A stretch of 64,000 nucleotides of DNA from Coprobacillaceae bacterium UN01-12pH3A (lineage in GTDB: Bacteria; Bacillota_I; Bacilli_A; Erysipelotrichales; Coprobacillaceae), in assembly GCA_027676805.1 (NCBI GenBank), contig JAQENU010000005.1, positions 202,475-266,474 on the forward strand. Reading direction: 5' to 3'. The first letter of the stretch is position 1. Every line of letters begins with the position of its first letter. The translations under genes were made by a program, and so were the position numbers. This document shows, piece after piece, positions 48,658 to 57,384 of this stretch. A model generated the notes under the pieces. It searched no databases and was not told the origin of the DNA. It was given only the letters and a program-made list of their open reading frames with translations.

Positions 48658-49218
48658 TTATTGCTGACACTCTTTAAAACAAGGACAATCAACCAAGTGA
48701 TCATTTACCATTCCAATAGACTGCATATAAGAATAAACAATCGTTTCCCCCACAAATTTAAATCCTCGTTTTTTAAGATCCTTGCTTATTTCCTTTGATA
48801 AAGGGGTAAAAGCAGGTACTTCCTCTAAAGTTGTCCAATGGTTAATAATAGGTTGATGATTGCAAAATTGCCAGATATATGTATCGAAACTGCCAAATTC
48901 TTTTTGAACTTCTATAAAAGCTTTGGCATTTGTTATAAGGGCATCAATTTTTCGGCGATTTTTAATCATTGCCGGGTGTACTAAAAGCTCAGCTTTTTTT
49001 GAATCGTCATATTCAGCAATTAATTTATAATCAAAATGATCTAACGCCTCTTGAAGTCCGTCCCATCGTTCTAATATTAATCGCCAGCTTAATCCGGCCT
49101 GCAGTCCTTCTAAAATCAGCATTTCAAATAAAGTATGGTCATCATGATGCAATCGACACCAATGATGATCGTGGTATTTTATTTCTTCTAGTGTTTTTGC
49201 CCATCCACATCGTTTCAT
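48658..49218 (-). CDS. tag: DNA-3-methyladenine glycosylase I
   Basis: 186 residues, the length of E. coli Tag. Zinc ligands and family start are visible: KRCGW with Cys4, His near 19 in DHHWCRLH, and His and Cys near the end in NDHLVDCPC. Signature EGLQAGLSWRLILERW near 37-52 includes the catalytic Glu-type pocket residues. It removes 3-methyladenine from alkylated DNA. A minus promoter TTGCTT-16-TATAAT lies at 49240-49267. Single gene, not in an SOS or ada operon. Confidence 0.95.
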   Translation of the reverse strand: MKRCGWAKTLEEIKYHDHHWCRLHHDDHTLFEMLILEGLQAGLSWRLILERWDGLQEALDHFDYKLIAEYDDSKKAELLVHPAMIKNRRKIDALITNAKAFIEVQKEFGSFDTYIWQFCNHQPIINHWTTLEEVPAFTPLSKEISKDLKKRGFKFVGETIVYSYMQSIGMVNDHLVDCPCFKECQQ

Positions 49219-49589
49219 TCTATCACTCCTTTAGTTAATATTATATAGGAAAAACTCTGATAAGCAATCGGTTCATCTCAATTAGGGAGATTATTGACCG
49301 GCTTTAGATACACGTGTGGTTAAAAATGGGGTTATACTGTTTGTATAATTAAATTCAATTTTTATCTAAACCTAATTTTATCAGAGTATCAAAGGAGCCT
49401 AAAATAGAAAATGCGGTTGAGATATTTTCATAAACTATTAAATCCGGAATATCAATTTATTTGTCTGACATAAAAGTTGAATTAAGATAGGAGGTTATGA
49501 AAAGTCGGACATATATCTTGAAGTTATCAAATAATAAACATACCCAAATCTCTAAAAATAATATATAATATCCAAAGAGGTGATGATAA
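49219..49589. other. Intergenic interval between tag and rarA
   Basis: Contains the tag promoter (49240-49267, minus) and a weak TATAAT before rarA. No open frame with a usable Shine-Dalgarno, no RNA gene and no repeat recognised. Confidence 0.5.
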
Positions 49590-50861
49590 ATGCCATTAGC
49601 AGATAAATTAAGACCGGAAACGATAGATGACATTGTGGGACAAAGCCATCTTTTAGGAGAAGGAAGACCCTTAAGAAAGATCATTGAATCGAGACAGATT
49701 CCTAATCTGATTTTTTTTGGTCCGCCGGGAGTAGGGAAAACAACAGTTGCGAAGATGATCGCAAAATACAGTGATAAGCAGTATTATAAATTGAATGGGA
49801 CAACGGCATCTTTGGCAGATATCAAAGCCATTATGGCGGAATCAGAAAGTATTTATGCTACTCAGGGTATTATTCTCTATTTGGATGAAATACAATATTT
49901 GAATAAAAAACAGCAGCAGTCTTTATTAGAATATATCGAAGTAGGAAAAATCACGCTGATTGCTTCGACGACCGAAAACCCATATTTTTATGTGTATAAT
50001 GCGCTGCTTAGTCGTAGTGCTGTTTTTGAATTTAAATCTGTTAGTGCAGATGAACTGGTGCCGGCAATTGATCGTGCCTATCATCATTTAGAACAAGAGA
50101 ATGATATTCATTTTAATATAGAAGAGGACGTAAAATTATATATTGCGAAAACAAGTGGGGGCGATGTGAGAAAAGCCTTAAACTCAGTTGAATTATCTTA
50201 TTTTGCTTGTCGAGGCGAAGACCGCGAAATCTTTATTACTAAGGAAGTGGTAGCGCAGCTTGTTCAGCATACCGGCATGAATTTCGATAAAGACGGAGAT
50301 CAGCATTATGATTTGTTGTCAGGACTGCAAAAATCGATTCGCGGAAGTGATGAAAATGCGGCACTGTTTTATTTAGCGAAACTGTTAAATGGCGGTGATC
50401 TGCTCTCTCCTTGCCGACGTTTGCAGGTCATTGCTACAGAGGACATCGGAATGGCGTATCCGCAGGCGATTACAATAGTTAAGGCTTGTGTCGACAGTGC
50501 TATTCAATTAGGGCTGCCGGAAGCACAGATACCTTTAGCACAGGCTGTTGTTGTTTTGGCGACTGCTCCAAAATCAAATTCTGCCTGCAGTGCTATTGCA
50601 ATGGCGATGCAGGATGTCAGCAGTGGAAAAGGAAGCCGTTTGCCGCGCTGTATTCAAAATGTACACTATGATGGATTAGGGGAACAAAAGGGACAGAATT
50701 ATATTTATCCTCATGATTATGTAAACGATTATGTTCATCAGGTGTATATGCCGGAAGATTTGGTAGGGCGCGTCTATTATCAGCCATCAAACAATAAGCA
50801 TGAACAGCAGATTGCTCAATATTGGAAACAAGTAAAAAGTCAGAAGGATCGAAAAAAATAA
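49590..50861 (+). CDS. rarA: Replication-associated recombination protein A (MgsA/WRNIP1 type)
   Basis: 423-residue clamp-loader-like AAA+ ATPase that acts on stalled replication forks. LADKLRPETIDDIVGQSHLLG at the start, Walker A FGPPGVGKTTVAK near 44-56, Walker B LYLDEIQYLNKKQQQ near 96, sensor 1 ASTTENPYFYVYNALLSRS near 128-146, then the C-terminal MgsA domains (PCRRLQVIATEDIGMAYPQA near 270, PKSNSAC near 329). Full length, all motifs intact. The stop shares TAATG with the next gene, so a short-chain dehydrogenase is co-translated. Confidence 0.96.
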   Translation: MPLADKLRPETIDDIVGQSHLLGEGRPLRKIIESRQIPNLIFFGPPGVGKTTVAKMIAKYSDKQYYKLNGTTASLADIKAIMAESESIYATQGIILYLDEIQYLNKKQQQSLLEYIEVGKITLIASTTENPYFYVYNALLSRSAVFEFKSVSADELVPAIDRAYHHLEQENDIHFNIEEDVKLYIAKTSGGDVRKALNSVELSYFACRGEDREIFITKEVVAQLVQHTGMNFDKDGDQHYDLLSGLQKSIRGSDENAALFYLAKLLNGGDLLSPCRRLQVIATEDIGMAYPQAITIVKACVDSAIQLGLPEAQIPLAQAVVVLATAPKSNSACSAIAMAMQDVSSGKGSRLPRCIQNVHYDGLGEQKGQNYIYPHDYVNDYVHQVYMPEDLVGRVYYQPSNNKHEQQIAQYWKQVKSQKDRKK

Positions 50862-51601
50862 TGAAGGCAGTGATTACCGGAGCGAGCAGTGGGTTAGGAG
50901 CCGCCTTTGCCAAATGGCTGTCGCTGCGTCAGTATACGGTTGTGTTAATCGCACGTCATGAGGAGGCTTTATTGCGTTTGCAGGAAGAATTGCCAAATAA
51001 AAGTGAAATTATCGTAGCCGATCTTACGGATATGACAGATATTTCTAAAGTCTGTGTTTATTTGCAAGAAGAGAAAGTAGATATGCTCATTAATAATGCA
51101 GGAATAGGCTGCTATGGTGAATTTTGGAAGATCCCGGCCGATCAGGAAAAGACAATGATGGAGTTAAATATGCTGGCACCGGCACTTTTGATGAAAAGCT
51201 ATATCGCTCATCAAGAAACAGGGCGAATTTTGAATGTGGCATCTATTGCCGCGAAGCAGTCAGATCCCTTGATGGCAGGATATGGAGCGTCTAAAGCATT
51301 TTTACTGATGCTATCTAAAAGTGTGAATGTAGAGCTGGCTTATTCCTCTAAAGACATCTTGATTCAAACCTGTCTGCCGGGATCCTTTATCTCTGATTTT
51401 GATAAACAGGCAAAGATTGTGCATTCTTTAGCTAAAGAGGGAAGCGATGATATTGCCGGAAAAATCATGCGGGATGTATTCAAGAATAAAAAAATAATTG
51501 TTCCCGGAACTAAAAATAAAGGGGCATACTATTTAGAAAAAATCATTCCTGAAAGAATAATGAATAAAATTGAATATAAGTTGCAAAAGAGCAAGGAATA
51601 A
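50861..51601 (+). CDS. Short-chain dehydrogenase/reductase
   Basis: 246 residues, classical SDR fold. Nucleotide motif TGASSGLGAAFA at 6-17, NNAG near 78-81 and catalytic Tyr/Lys in YGASKAFLL near 141-149 with the Ser in NVASIAAKQ. The start codon overlaps the rarA stop (TAATG) with AAGGA upstream. Substrate unknown; the ER ketoreductase-like ending suggests an acyl or steroid-like group of SDRs. Probably in one transcript with rarA, an unexplained pairing. Confidence 0.9.
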   Translation: MKAVITGASSGLGAAFAKWLSLRQYTVVLIARHEEALLRLQEELPNKSEIIVADLTDMTDISKVCVYLQEEKVDMLINNAGIGCYGEFWKIPADQEKTMMELNMLAPALLMKSYIAHQETGRILNVASIAAKQSDPLMAGYGASKAFLLMLSKSVNVELAYSSKDILIQTCLPGSFISDFDKQAKIVHSLAKEGSDDIAGKIMRDVFKNKKIIVPGTKNKGAYYLEKIIPERIMNKIEYKLQKSKE

Positions 51602-51704
51602 TAGGGATATCCTACAAAAAGGATTTGCATTTTATGAATAGGTGTAGTATAGTTTAATTGTCGGAAGACATTAGATTATTGAAAGGTTTAAGGTATTATT
51701 GAAA

Positions 51705-51908
51705 ATGGCAACAGGAAAAGTTAAAATGTTTAACAAAGAAAAGGGATTTGGATTCATTATCATGGATGGTGGAGACAAAGATGTATTTTTCCATTATTCT
51801 CAAATCGTACAAGACGGGTTTAAAACTGTAGACGAAGGTCAAGAAGTTGAATTCGAACTTGTTGAGGGAGATAAAGGATTACAAGCTCGCAACGTAGTTA
51901 AATTATAA
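51705..51908 (+). CDS. Cold-shock domain protein
   Basis: 67-residue single cold-shock domain. RNP1 KGFGFI at about 15-20 and RNP2 VFFHYS near 28-33, acidic-rich C-terminus ending ARNVVKL. Nucleic-acid chaperone binding single-stranded RNA or DNA. ATG 51705 is used. The 100-nt upstream leader may contribute to temperature control, but no cold-box sequence can be claimed. Followed by a terminator. Confidence 0.95.
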   Translation: MATGKVKMFNKEKGFGFIIMDGGDKDVFFHYSQIVQDGFKTVDEGQEVEFELVEGDKGLQARNVVKL

Positions 51909-51924
51909 TTAACGAAAAGAAGGG

Positions 51925-51950
51925 TGTAAGAGAAATCTTACATCTTTTTT
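51925..51950 (+). terminator. Terminator after cold-shock gene
   Basis: TGTAAGA-GAAA-TCTTACA followed by TC and T7. Confidence 0.85.
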
Positions 51951-52019
51951 TGTTGGTTTTTTATTTTCTTTTCGTCTTTTTTATTATTGTATCGTTATAT
52001 AGAGTGAAGGAGGTTATCA

Positions 52020-52553
52020 ATGAGTTCTAAAATAATAAAACGACTTACTCAAAAAGAGGATCATGAATTAGATTCAATGATCCGTGATTGTTATCCTAAA
52101 ATATATGGATATGTGTATCGCCGTGTAATGGATGAAGCTTTAGCTAAAGATCTGACTCAGGAAACTTTCTATCATTTTTTTGAACATCTTCATCAATATC
52201 AGGATCGGGGGAAGCTATTAAATTATTTATATAGAATCGCTCAGCATCTTCTCTATGATTATTTTAAATCAAAAAAAGCAGTGCTTAGTGAATTAGATGA
52301 ATCATTGATTAGTGATCCTGCTTATGATACCCAAACTATTCTAAAACGTCAGGAAGAAGGCGTTATTTTAAGAAAATGGATTGAACAGCTGCCCATTCAC
52401 CTGCAGGATATTGTCTATCTGCGCTATTATGAAAAAATGAAGTTTAAAGATATTTCAAAAATTACCGGAATTCATATTTCAACACTGAAGTCACAGGCAA
52501 AACTGGCTGTAGAACTGTTAGAAAAAATGGCTAAAAAGGAGGGCTGGAAATGA
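52020..52553 (+). CDS. ECF-type RNA polymerase sigma factor
   Basis: 177 residues. Region 2 at about 22-85 (YPKIYGYVYRRVMDEALAKDLTQETFYHFFEHLHQY, with the characteristic D-L-T-Q-E-T-F), region 4 at about 118-170 (LPIHLQDIVYLRYYEKMKFKDISKITGIHISTLKSQ). No region 1 or 3, as in ECF sigmas. AAGGAGG Shine-Dalgarno. Overlaps the next gene by 4 nt. Head of a five-gene operon whose second product is probably its membrane anti-sigma. Promoter specificity not evident. Confidence 0.93.
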   Translation: MSSKIIKRLTQKEDHELDSMIRDCYPKIYGYVYRRVMDEALAKDLTQETFYHFFEHLHQYQDRGKLLNYLYRIAQHLLYDYFKSKKAVLSELDESLISDPAYDTQTILKRQEEGVILRKWIEQLPIHLQDIVYLRYYEKMKFKDISKITGIHISTLKSQAKLAVELLEKMAKKEGWK

Positions 52554-53275
52554 AAAAAACATTGGAAAAAATAGAAATTCCCCCAATCTGGGAGACAGAC
52601 TTAATAGAGACGATTGAGCATTCCAGACAAATCTTAAACAACCTCCAAGTAGTAAAAAAGGAAAGACATATAGGAGAGGTTATCAAACGTGTTATCTTTT
52701 TATATGGGTGGAAAAGTATCTGTCTGCAAGGCTTTTTATCTCTTTTAGTACTGATCTTAGGCTGGATTATGATACCGAGTGCAGCAAGAATGTTTTCAAT
52801 GGCATTACTGTGGATGGGCGGCATCATGATGTCGATCGCAGTATCGGCAGAACTGATTCGTTCAGATATTTACCAGATGTCAGAATTAGAAAGAGCATGT
52901 GAATATTCTCCACAGCGCTTACTCATCTGGAAGATGGGATTATTAAGCTTTATTTCACTTGTCGGACTGATTTTAGTCGCTTGGATGATGGCAAGTAAAA
53001 CGGACATAAACTTTTATACCTTGCTTTGCGGCGGGTGCATTCCCTTTTTTGTATTAACCGGTTTAATACTACAGCTGCGTTATCATGAAAATCTGTTGGC
53101 AAATTTTGTTATGCTTTATATCTCTACAATTGGTGTGCTGATAGCAGTTGAAATGAATTACTCAAATCAGGTTCTGCGTTTTTTAGATGCATTTGGCATC
53201 ATCCTGTTAGTGATTTCTTTTATTTATTGTTTTATAAGTACGCTAAATGCAAATAAATGGAGGTATGGGAAATGA
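52550..53275 (+). CDS. Membrane protein, probable anti-sigma partner
   Basis: 241 residues: a cytosolic N-terminal part of about 60 residues with amphipathic helices (IETIEHSRQILNNL), then six membrane helices (about 58-78, 82-102, 126-148, 154-172, 182-200 and 208-230). The position directly after an ECF sigma and a coupled 4-nt overlap suggests the N-terminal part holds the sigma factor at the membrane. No zinc-binding H-x-x-x-C-x-x-C motif is present, so it is not a ZAS-type anti-sigma. Role inferred from context only. Confidence 0.72.
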   Translation: MKKTLEKIEIPPIWETDLIETIEHSRQILNNLQVVKKERHIGEVIKRVIFLYGWKSICLQGFLSLLVLILGWIMIPSAARMFSMALLWMGGIMMSIAVSAELIRSDIYQMSELERACEYSPQRLLIWKMGLLSFISLVGLILVAWMMASKTDINFYTLLCGGCIPFFVLTGLILQLRYHENLLANFVMLYISTIGVLIAVEMNYSNQVLRFLDAFGIILLVISFIYCFISTLNANKWRYGK

Positions 53276-54393
53276 CAAATCTGATAAGAGGGGAACTGAA
53301 AAAGTTTTTACATCCGCTGACTCATCGCATCATTATTATCTTTTTATTGATACTGCCGATCTTTTTGATTTTGGTATTTCAGTATAGTGATCAGCACAGT
53401 AAAGTGCTTTTTGATGGAAAATGGGTGTCTTTAGCCGAGGGAAAGCAAGCTGCTGATCAAATCCGAAAGGATTTAGCCGGACCTATTGATGAAAGCTGGT
53501 TATCAGAGGCAAAAACAATGCTTAATGACGTCACAGAAAGTAATTTGAAACAAATGGATATGAAATATCAAACTGTTTCTAATGCGTACTATTTGGGAGA
53601 ATACACCTATAATAATTTTGAAGCAAATAAACACAGCATTACAACTCCGGATATCGTAAAAGCTGATTTAGAAAAAAATACACCGGTCTATGGACCTTAT
53701 GAGGGTTGGCTTATGCGCATGGAAGCTTTTAAATACTGTGCGATTGTTTATATCATCAGCTGCTTATATTTGTTTAGTGATTTATTTAATCAAGAAGATG
53801 CTGTCGGAATCATGGATATGCTGAAAAGCTCACGGATGGGCAGAAAACCGCTAGCCCTCGCTAAAATCATTGTCGCTGTGACAATGGGTATGACAGTTGG
53901 GCTGCTGATGTATGGCATATTAGCGGTGAGCAGTTCCTTTATGCTTCATTTACAGGGGCGGAATACAACCGTCATGATGTTTGAAGGGGCGTTTCAAATC
54001 TATAATTTTACAAAAATTAATCAACAGGCCTTCTTTTTAATGCTATGTGGCGGGATGACCTGTACAATTATTGCCAGCTTTTTATCCACGGTTATGAAAA
54101 AACCATTTGCCAGTTTAGCGGGAAGCATCCTCTTTTATGCGGGCCCCAGCTTAATCACGATTCACTTTTTTAACACCACATGGAATGGGTTGTTCCCATC
54201 AAACTTTTTAAATTTTCAGTCATTAAATCAGCTCATGCATTTTTCCTGGGTACAGATTAATACTCAGTTCTATCACCGCACAAGTGCGATTGCACTGATT
54301 TGGGGTGTAGTGCTTCTCTTGCTTATCGCCGGTACTTTCTATATTCACTGCAGAAACAAAAAGAACTATATTATAAAAGGATGGAGAGAATAA
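53272..54393 (+). CDS. ABC-2-type transporter permease (first of two)
   Basis: 373 residues. A helix at about 18-38, an extracytoplasmic region of about 110 residues with DLAGPIDESWLSEA, then five helices from about 155. Overlaps the preceding stop by 4 nt (ATGA) and ends 0 nt from the ATPase. It shares the D-E-S-W segment with the second permease, so the two are paralogs forming a heterodimer. Typical of multi-gene exporters controlled by their own sigma factor, such as peptide-antibiotic resistance systems. Confidence 0.8.
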   Translation: MTNLIRGELKKFLHPLTHRIIIIFLLILPIFLILVFQYSDQHSKVLFDGKWVSLAEGKQAADQIRKDLAGPIDESWLSEAKTMLNDVTESNLKQMDMKYQTVSNAYYLGEYTYNNFEANKHSITTPDIVKADLEKNTPVYGPYEGWLMRMEAFKYCAIVYIISCLYLFSDLFNQEDAVGIMDMLKSSRMGRKPLALAKIIVAVTMGMTVGLLMYGILAVSSSFMLHLQGRNTTVMMFEGAFQIYNFTKINQQAFFLMLCGGMTCTIIASFLSTVMKKPFASLAGSILFYAGPSLITIHFFNTTWNGLFPSNFLNFQSLNQLMHFSWVQINTQFYHRTSAIALIWGVVLLLLIAGTFYIHCRNKKNYIIKGWRE

Positions 54394-55260
54394 ATGAAAC
54401 TTAAATTAGAAAATATAACAAAACAATATGGACATACACTCGCTGTTGATCATTTAAATGCAACGTTATCTCCCGGGATTATTGGGTTGCTGGGAGCAAA
54501 CGGAAGCGGTAAAACTACTTTGCTGAGGATTATTGTCGGAGTCTTGATGCAGGATGAAGGCAATGTCTATTTTGGGGATATTAATATTGAAAATAAAAAA
54601 GAAGAATATCTTTCACAAATAGGTTATATGCCCCAGCATTTAGGCATGTATCCAACGTTTAGAGTAGATGAATTTCTGCATTATATGGGAGCAATTAAAG
54701 GATTAACCAAGGCATATACAGAAAAAAGGATTAACGAACTGTTGCCTAAGCTGCATTTAGAAAATGAACGGAAAAAGAAAGTAAAGGCATTATCTGGGGG
54801 AATGCGTCAGCGTTTAGGCATTGCTCAGGCTTTATTAAATGATCCGGCATTTTTAATCTTAGATGAACCGACAGCAGGGTTAGATCCAAAAGAAAGAAAT
54901 CAGTTTTCAAGATTATTGTCAGAGTTATCAAGAGAAAAAATTATTTTGCTTTCTACACATATCGTCAGTGATGTAGAAGCCATTGCAGATAAAATCATGA
55001 TTATGAAAAAAGGCAGTGTCTTAGCTTATGATACACCGCAAACCTTACTAAATACTATTGAAGGGATGGTCAAGGAATGCCTAGTCACTGCTGAACAATT
55101 AAAACAATGGCAGTCCCAATATGTGATCTGTTCACAAAAAACAAGAGCGGACGGCATTATGGTTCGTTATATTGACAAAGAAAACAATGGGCAGGGGGAC
55201 ACAGTTGAAGCAACGCTAAATGATTTATATTTATATTTTTTTGAGGAGGAAAACGAATGA
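54394..55260 (+). CDS. ABC transporter ATPase (BcrA/CcmA-like)
   Basis: 288 residues. Walker A LLGANGSGKTT near 32-42, Q-loop MPQHLGMYP, signature LSGGMRQRLGIAQALL near 133-148, Walker B FLILDEPTAGLDP, H-switch LSTHIV. The C-terminal 60 residues (TAEQLKQWQSQY...) are an extension common in BcrA-like exporters. Starts one base after the preceding stop and overlaps the next gene by 4 nt. Partner of both permeases. Confidence 0.93.
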   Translation: MKLKLENITKQYGHTLAVDHLNATLSPGIIGLLGANGSGKTTLLRIIVGVLMQDEGNVYFGDINIENKKEEYLSQIGYMPQHLGMYPTFRVDEFLHYMGAIKGLTKAYTEKRINELLPKLHLENERKKKVKALSGGMRQRLGIAQALLNDPAFLILDEPTAGLDPKERNQFSRLLSELSREKIILLSTHIVSDVEAIADKIMIMKKGSVLAYDTPQTLLNTIEGMVKECLVTAEQLKQWQSQYVICSQKTRADGIMVRYIDKENNGQGDTVEATLNDLYLYFFEEENE

Positions 55261-56585
55261 GACTCTTTCTATATGAATGTAAAAAGATAATATATTCTAA
55301 AATTAATTTTCTGGTATTAATTGTTTTTTGCTTAATATCTATTTGGATATATAATGGGAATGTTTTTACTCCTGCTAAAAGAGATTATTATGACCAAGGT
55401 GAAATAATGAGCAAAAAAGAAGTGTTAAAAGAAATTGCCTTAACTAAACAGCAATGGACTGGGGCAATGGATGAATCTTGGTGGGAAAGACTGCAGCAAG
55501 CCTATATCGAAAGTGAAATGCGCAGCAATGAACAGCTATTTGATGTAGAAAAAATGAATCAGCTTTATGGTCCGGGCTGGAATTTAGACTATGCGTTAAA
55601 TCACCAAGCTTATACGATGGCGACAGATAGTGAAGCAAAAGAGGGGAAAAAACAGCTGATTTTAAGAGAAACCCCTCTTCCATCAATCAAAGAAGATATT
55701 GCGAAAGATGTTGCGTGGGATATTTATATGAACTATGCAGAAACGGTTTTAAAAAATAAACCATGGAATAGCGAAGATGGGACATATGGCGTCATGTACA
55801 GCGGATTAAGTGGTGAAGAGACCCCTTCACCGGTTTATTCTTCTACGAAACTCAGCAAGGCGGAAATTTTAATGCTGAAAGAAAAGATGAATTCGATTGA
55901 TACCTTCTATTATGGGGATACAAAAAGCTGGGATGGGCTGCTTAATGCTTTAGGGGTTTCAGGGATTTTGTTAATGATTTGGGTTTTGTTGATTTCAACC
56001 GATATTGTAAATAAAGAAAGAAAAAATCAAATGCTGGAAATACAGCGCACTTGTGTAAATGGAAAATCACGTTTGATTCTTTCTAAAATTGGAGCTGTTC
56101 TTATCAGCTGTATCATTGGATTTGCAGTAATGATTGGTGGGGTCTCGCTCTATGCTTTATTAACTGGGGGAATCGGCGATGCCTCCGTCAGTGTCATCGA
56201 GGGCATCTATATGGTCTCTATCTTTAATTACGGTCAGGCTTATTTTATTGGTGTCATGTGTATCCTGCTTGGTGCTTTCGCAACAGCTATGATCGGCTGT
56301 CTCGTATCGACTTTTATTAAATCTACTTATCGATCATTGGCACTGACAGTGATTGTTTTGTATATTGTACCTACTTTATTTAATATCTTTGGTAATATTA
56401 AGAATCTGATACCTGTCAATTTCATGAGTATCAGTAATGTCTCGGTAAGAAATTTTACCACAATGTTTTTTGGCAAGCCATATTATTTATATCAGCTGCT
56501 GCCAATGATTTGGATTCCTATCTGTGTGCTTATTGTATTCATTGTTAGATTCAAATATAATTCAAAGTCATATCCTATTGTTTAA
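55257..56585 (+). CDS. ABC-2-type transporter permease (second of two)
   Basis: 442 residues. Helix at about 14-32, a large outer domain of about 190 residues containing TGAMDESWWERLQQAY (compare the paralog at 53272), then six helices from about 238. Final gene of the ECF-sigma operon. The exported molecule is unknown; the arrangement recalls lantibiotic immunity or bacitracin-type export. A long hairpin follows at 56628-56704. Confidence 0.8.
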   Translation: MRLFLYECKKIIYSKINFLVLIVFCLISIWIYNGNVFTPAKRDYYDQGEIMSKKEVLKEIALTKQQWTGAMDESWWERLQQAYIESEMRSNEQLFDVEKMNQLYGPGWNLDYALNHQAYTMATDSEAKEGKKQLILRETPLPSIKEDIAKDVAWDIYMNYAETVLKNKPWNSEDGTYGVMYSGLSGEETPSPVYSSTKLSKAEILMLKEKMNSIDTFYYGDTKSWDGLLNALGVSGILLMIWVLLISTDIVNKERKNQMLEIQRTCVNGKSRLILSKIGAVLISCIIGFAVMIGGVSLYALLTGGIGDASVSVIEGIYMVSIFNYGQAYFIGVMCILLGAFATAMIGCLVSTFIKSTYRSLALTVIVLYIVPTLFNIFGNIKNLIPVNFMSISNVSVRNFTTMFFGKPYYLYQLLPMIWIPICVLIVFIVRFKYNSKSYPIV

Positions 56586-56627
56586 TACGCATTAAACTGC
56601 TTCATAATAAATTGAATTGGCAATAGA

Positions 56628-56704
56628 AAAAAGGAGCCACTTTGATCATGAACCTCAGCTAAAGACAGCCAGAGAGATTCAACGGACAAAGAAGACTCCT
56701 TTTT
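56628..56704. terminator. Long-armed hairpin shared by convergent genes
   Basis: AAAAAGGAG (56628-56636) / CTCCTTTTT (56696-56704) plus inner CTTTG (56640-56644) / CAAAG (56687-56691), leaving a 42-nt loop. It works as a terminator on both strands, and the large loop is unusual. Confidence 0.65.
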
Positions 56705-56715
56705 ATGATGATTTA

Positions 56716-57291
56716 TTATTGAATCAATGATTTTATTTTAGAATTTTTAGACAAAGCTAAATAAAGCACTGTCGCAATGATAACGGAAGTTACTGCATTA
56801 AATAGGGTAACACCGCCCATCCATGTAGCTAGAATTTTAGCCGCACTGGCATCAGCCCCTAATAAGAAACGATTATATAGAAATGAAACGATCGGTTCAA
56901 AGATAACGTTAAATCCCATTCCGGCAGAAGCGGCAAGGATCGTCCATTTTAAAGTATAAGATTTGTCGCTGCTTTTAGAGAGCTTGGCAATCTTATGAGC
57001 AACCAGACCCGTAATTAAACCGATGCAAAGTTTTAAAATAAATGTTTTTGGTGCAGACATGATATATAAGGGATTGAACAAGTCTCCTAATGTCATGCCG
57101 ACAGCCCCGGCTAAACCGCCATAAAATCCCCCCAGCAATAAAGCGCCGAGAACACAGAAAGCATTACCAAAATGAATTGCGACAGCCCCGGTTGGCAAAG
57201 GAATATCAATCTTGAGATATTGAAAGCCAATATAACAAAGTGCAGCCATTAATGCTGTTAACGATAATCGAAGTACTGAATTTGATTTCAT
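56716..57291 (-). CDS. ECF-transporter substrate-binding (S) component, probably vitamin B6-type
   Basis: 191 residues with six predicted helices and the ECF S-component pattern (LSLTALMAALCYIGF, PTGAVAIHFGNAFCVLGALLLGG, AGAVGMTLGDLFNPLYI). No ATPase or EcfT gene is adjacent, so it must use a shared ECF module. It diverges from a MocR-type regulator, an arrangement seen with pyridoxal/pyridoxine carriers (PdxU-type) in Firmicutes. The vitamin is inferred from that neighbour; folate or riboflavin S proteins cannot be excluded by sequence alone. Confidence 0.85.
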   Translation of the reverse strand: MKSNSVLRLSLTALMAALCYIGFQYLKIDIPLPTGAVAIHFGNAFCVLGALLLGGFYGGLAGAVGMTLGDLFNPLYIMSAPKTFILKLCIGLITGLVAHKIAKLSKSSDKSYTLKWTILAASAGMGFNVIFEPIVSFLYNRFLLGADASAAKILATWMGGVTLFNAVTSVIIATVLYLALSKNSKIKSLIQ

Positions 57292-57315
57292 ACTATTTCC
57301 CCCTTAATGAATTTA

Positions 57316-57324
57316 TGCTATAAT
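57316..57324 (+). promoter_or_regulatory. Extended -10 promoter of MocR gene
   Basis: TGC-TATAAT; the operator-like repeat 57337-57358 lies just downstream. Confidence 0.5.
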
Positions 57325-57336
57325 TAAACCACTAAG

Positions 57337-57358
57337 TTGTGTATATTAAAATACACAA
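57337..57358. promoter_or_regulatory. Inverted repeat between ECF-S and MocR genes
   Basis: TTGTGTAT - 6 nt - ATACACAA, perfect 8-bp arms in the divergent promoter region. Likely operator for the MocR regulator. Confidence 0.6.
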
Positions 57359-57384
57359 AAATAATAAAATTAAAGGGGACAGAT

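Noticed and set aside
49440..49580. Short frames between tag and rarA (ATG 49411, ATG 49498)
   Set aside because: About 20 codons each, with Shine-Dalgarno too near or too far; no conservation evidence.
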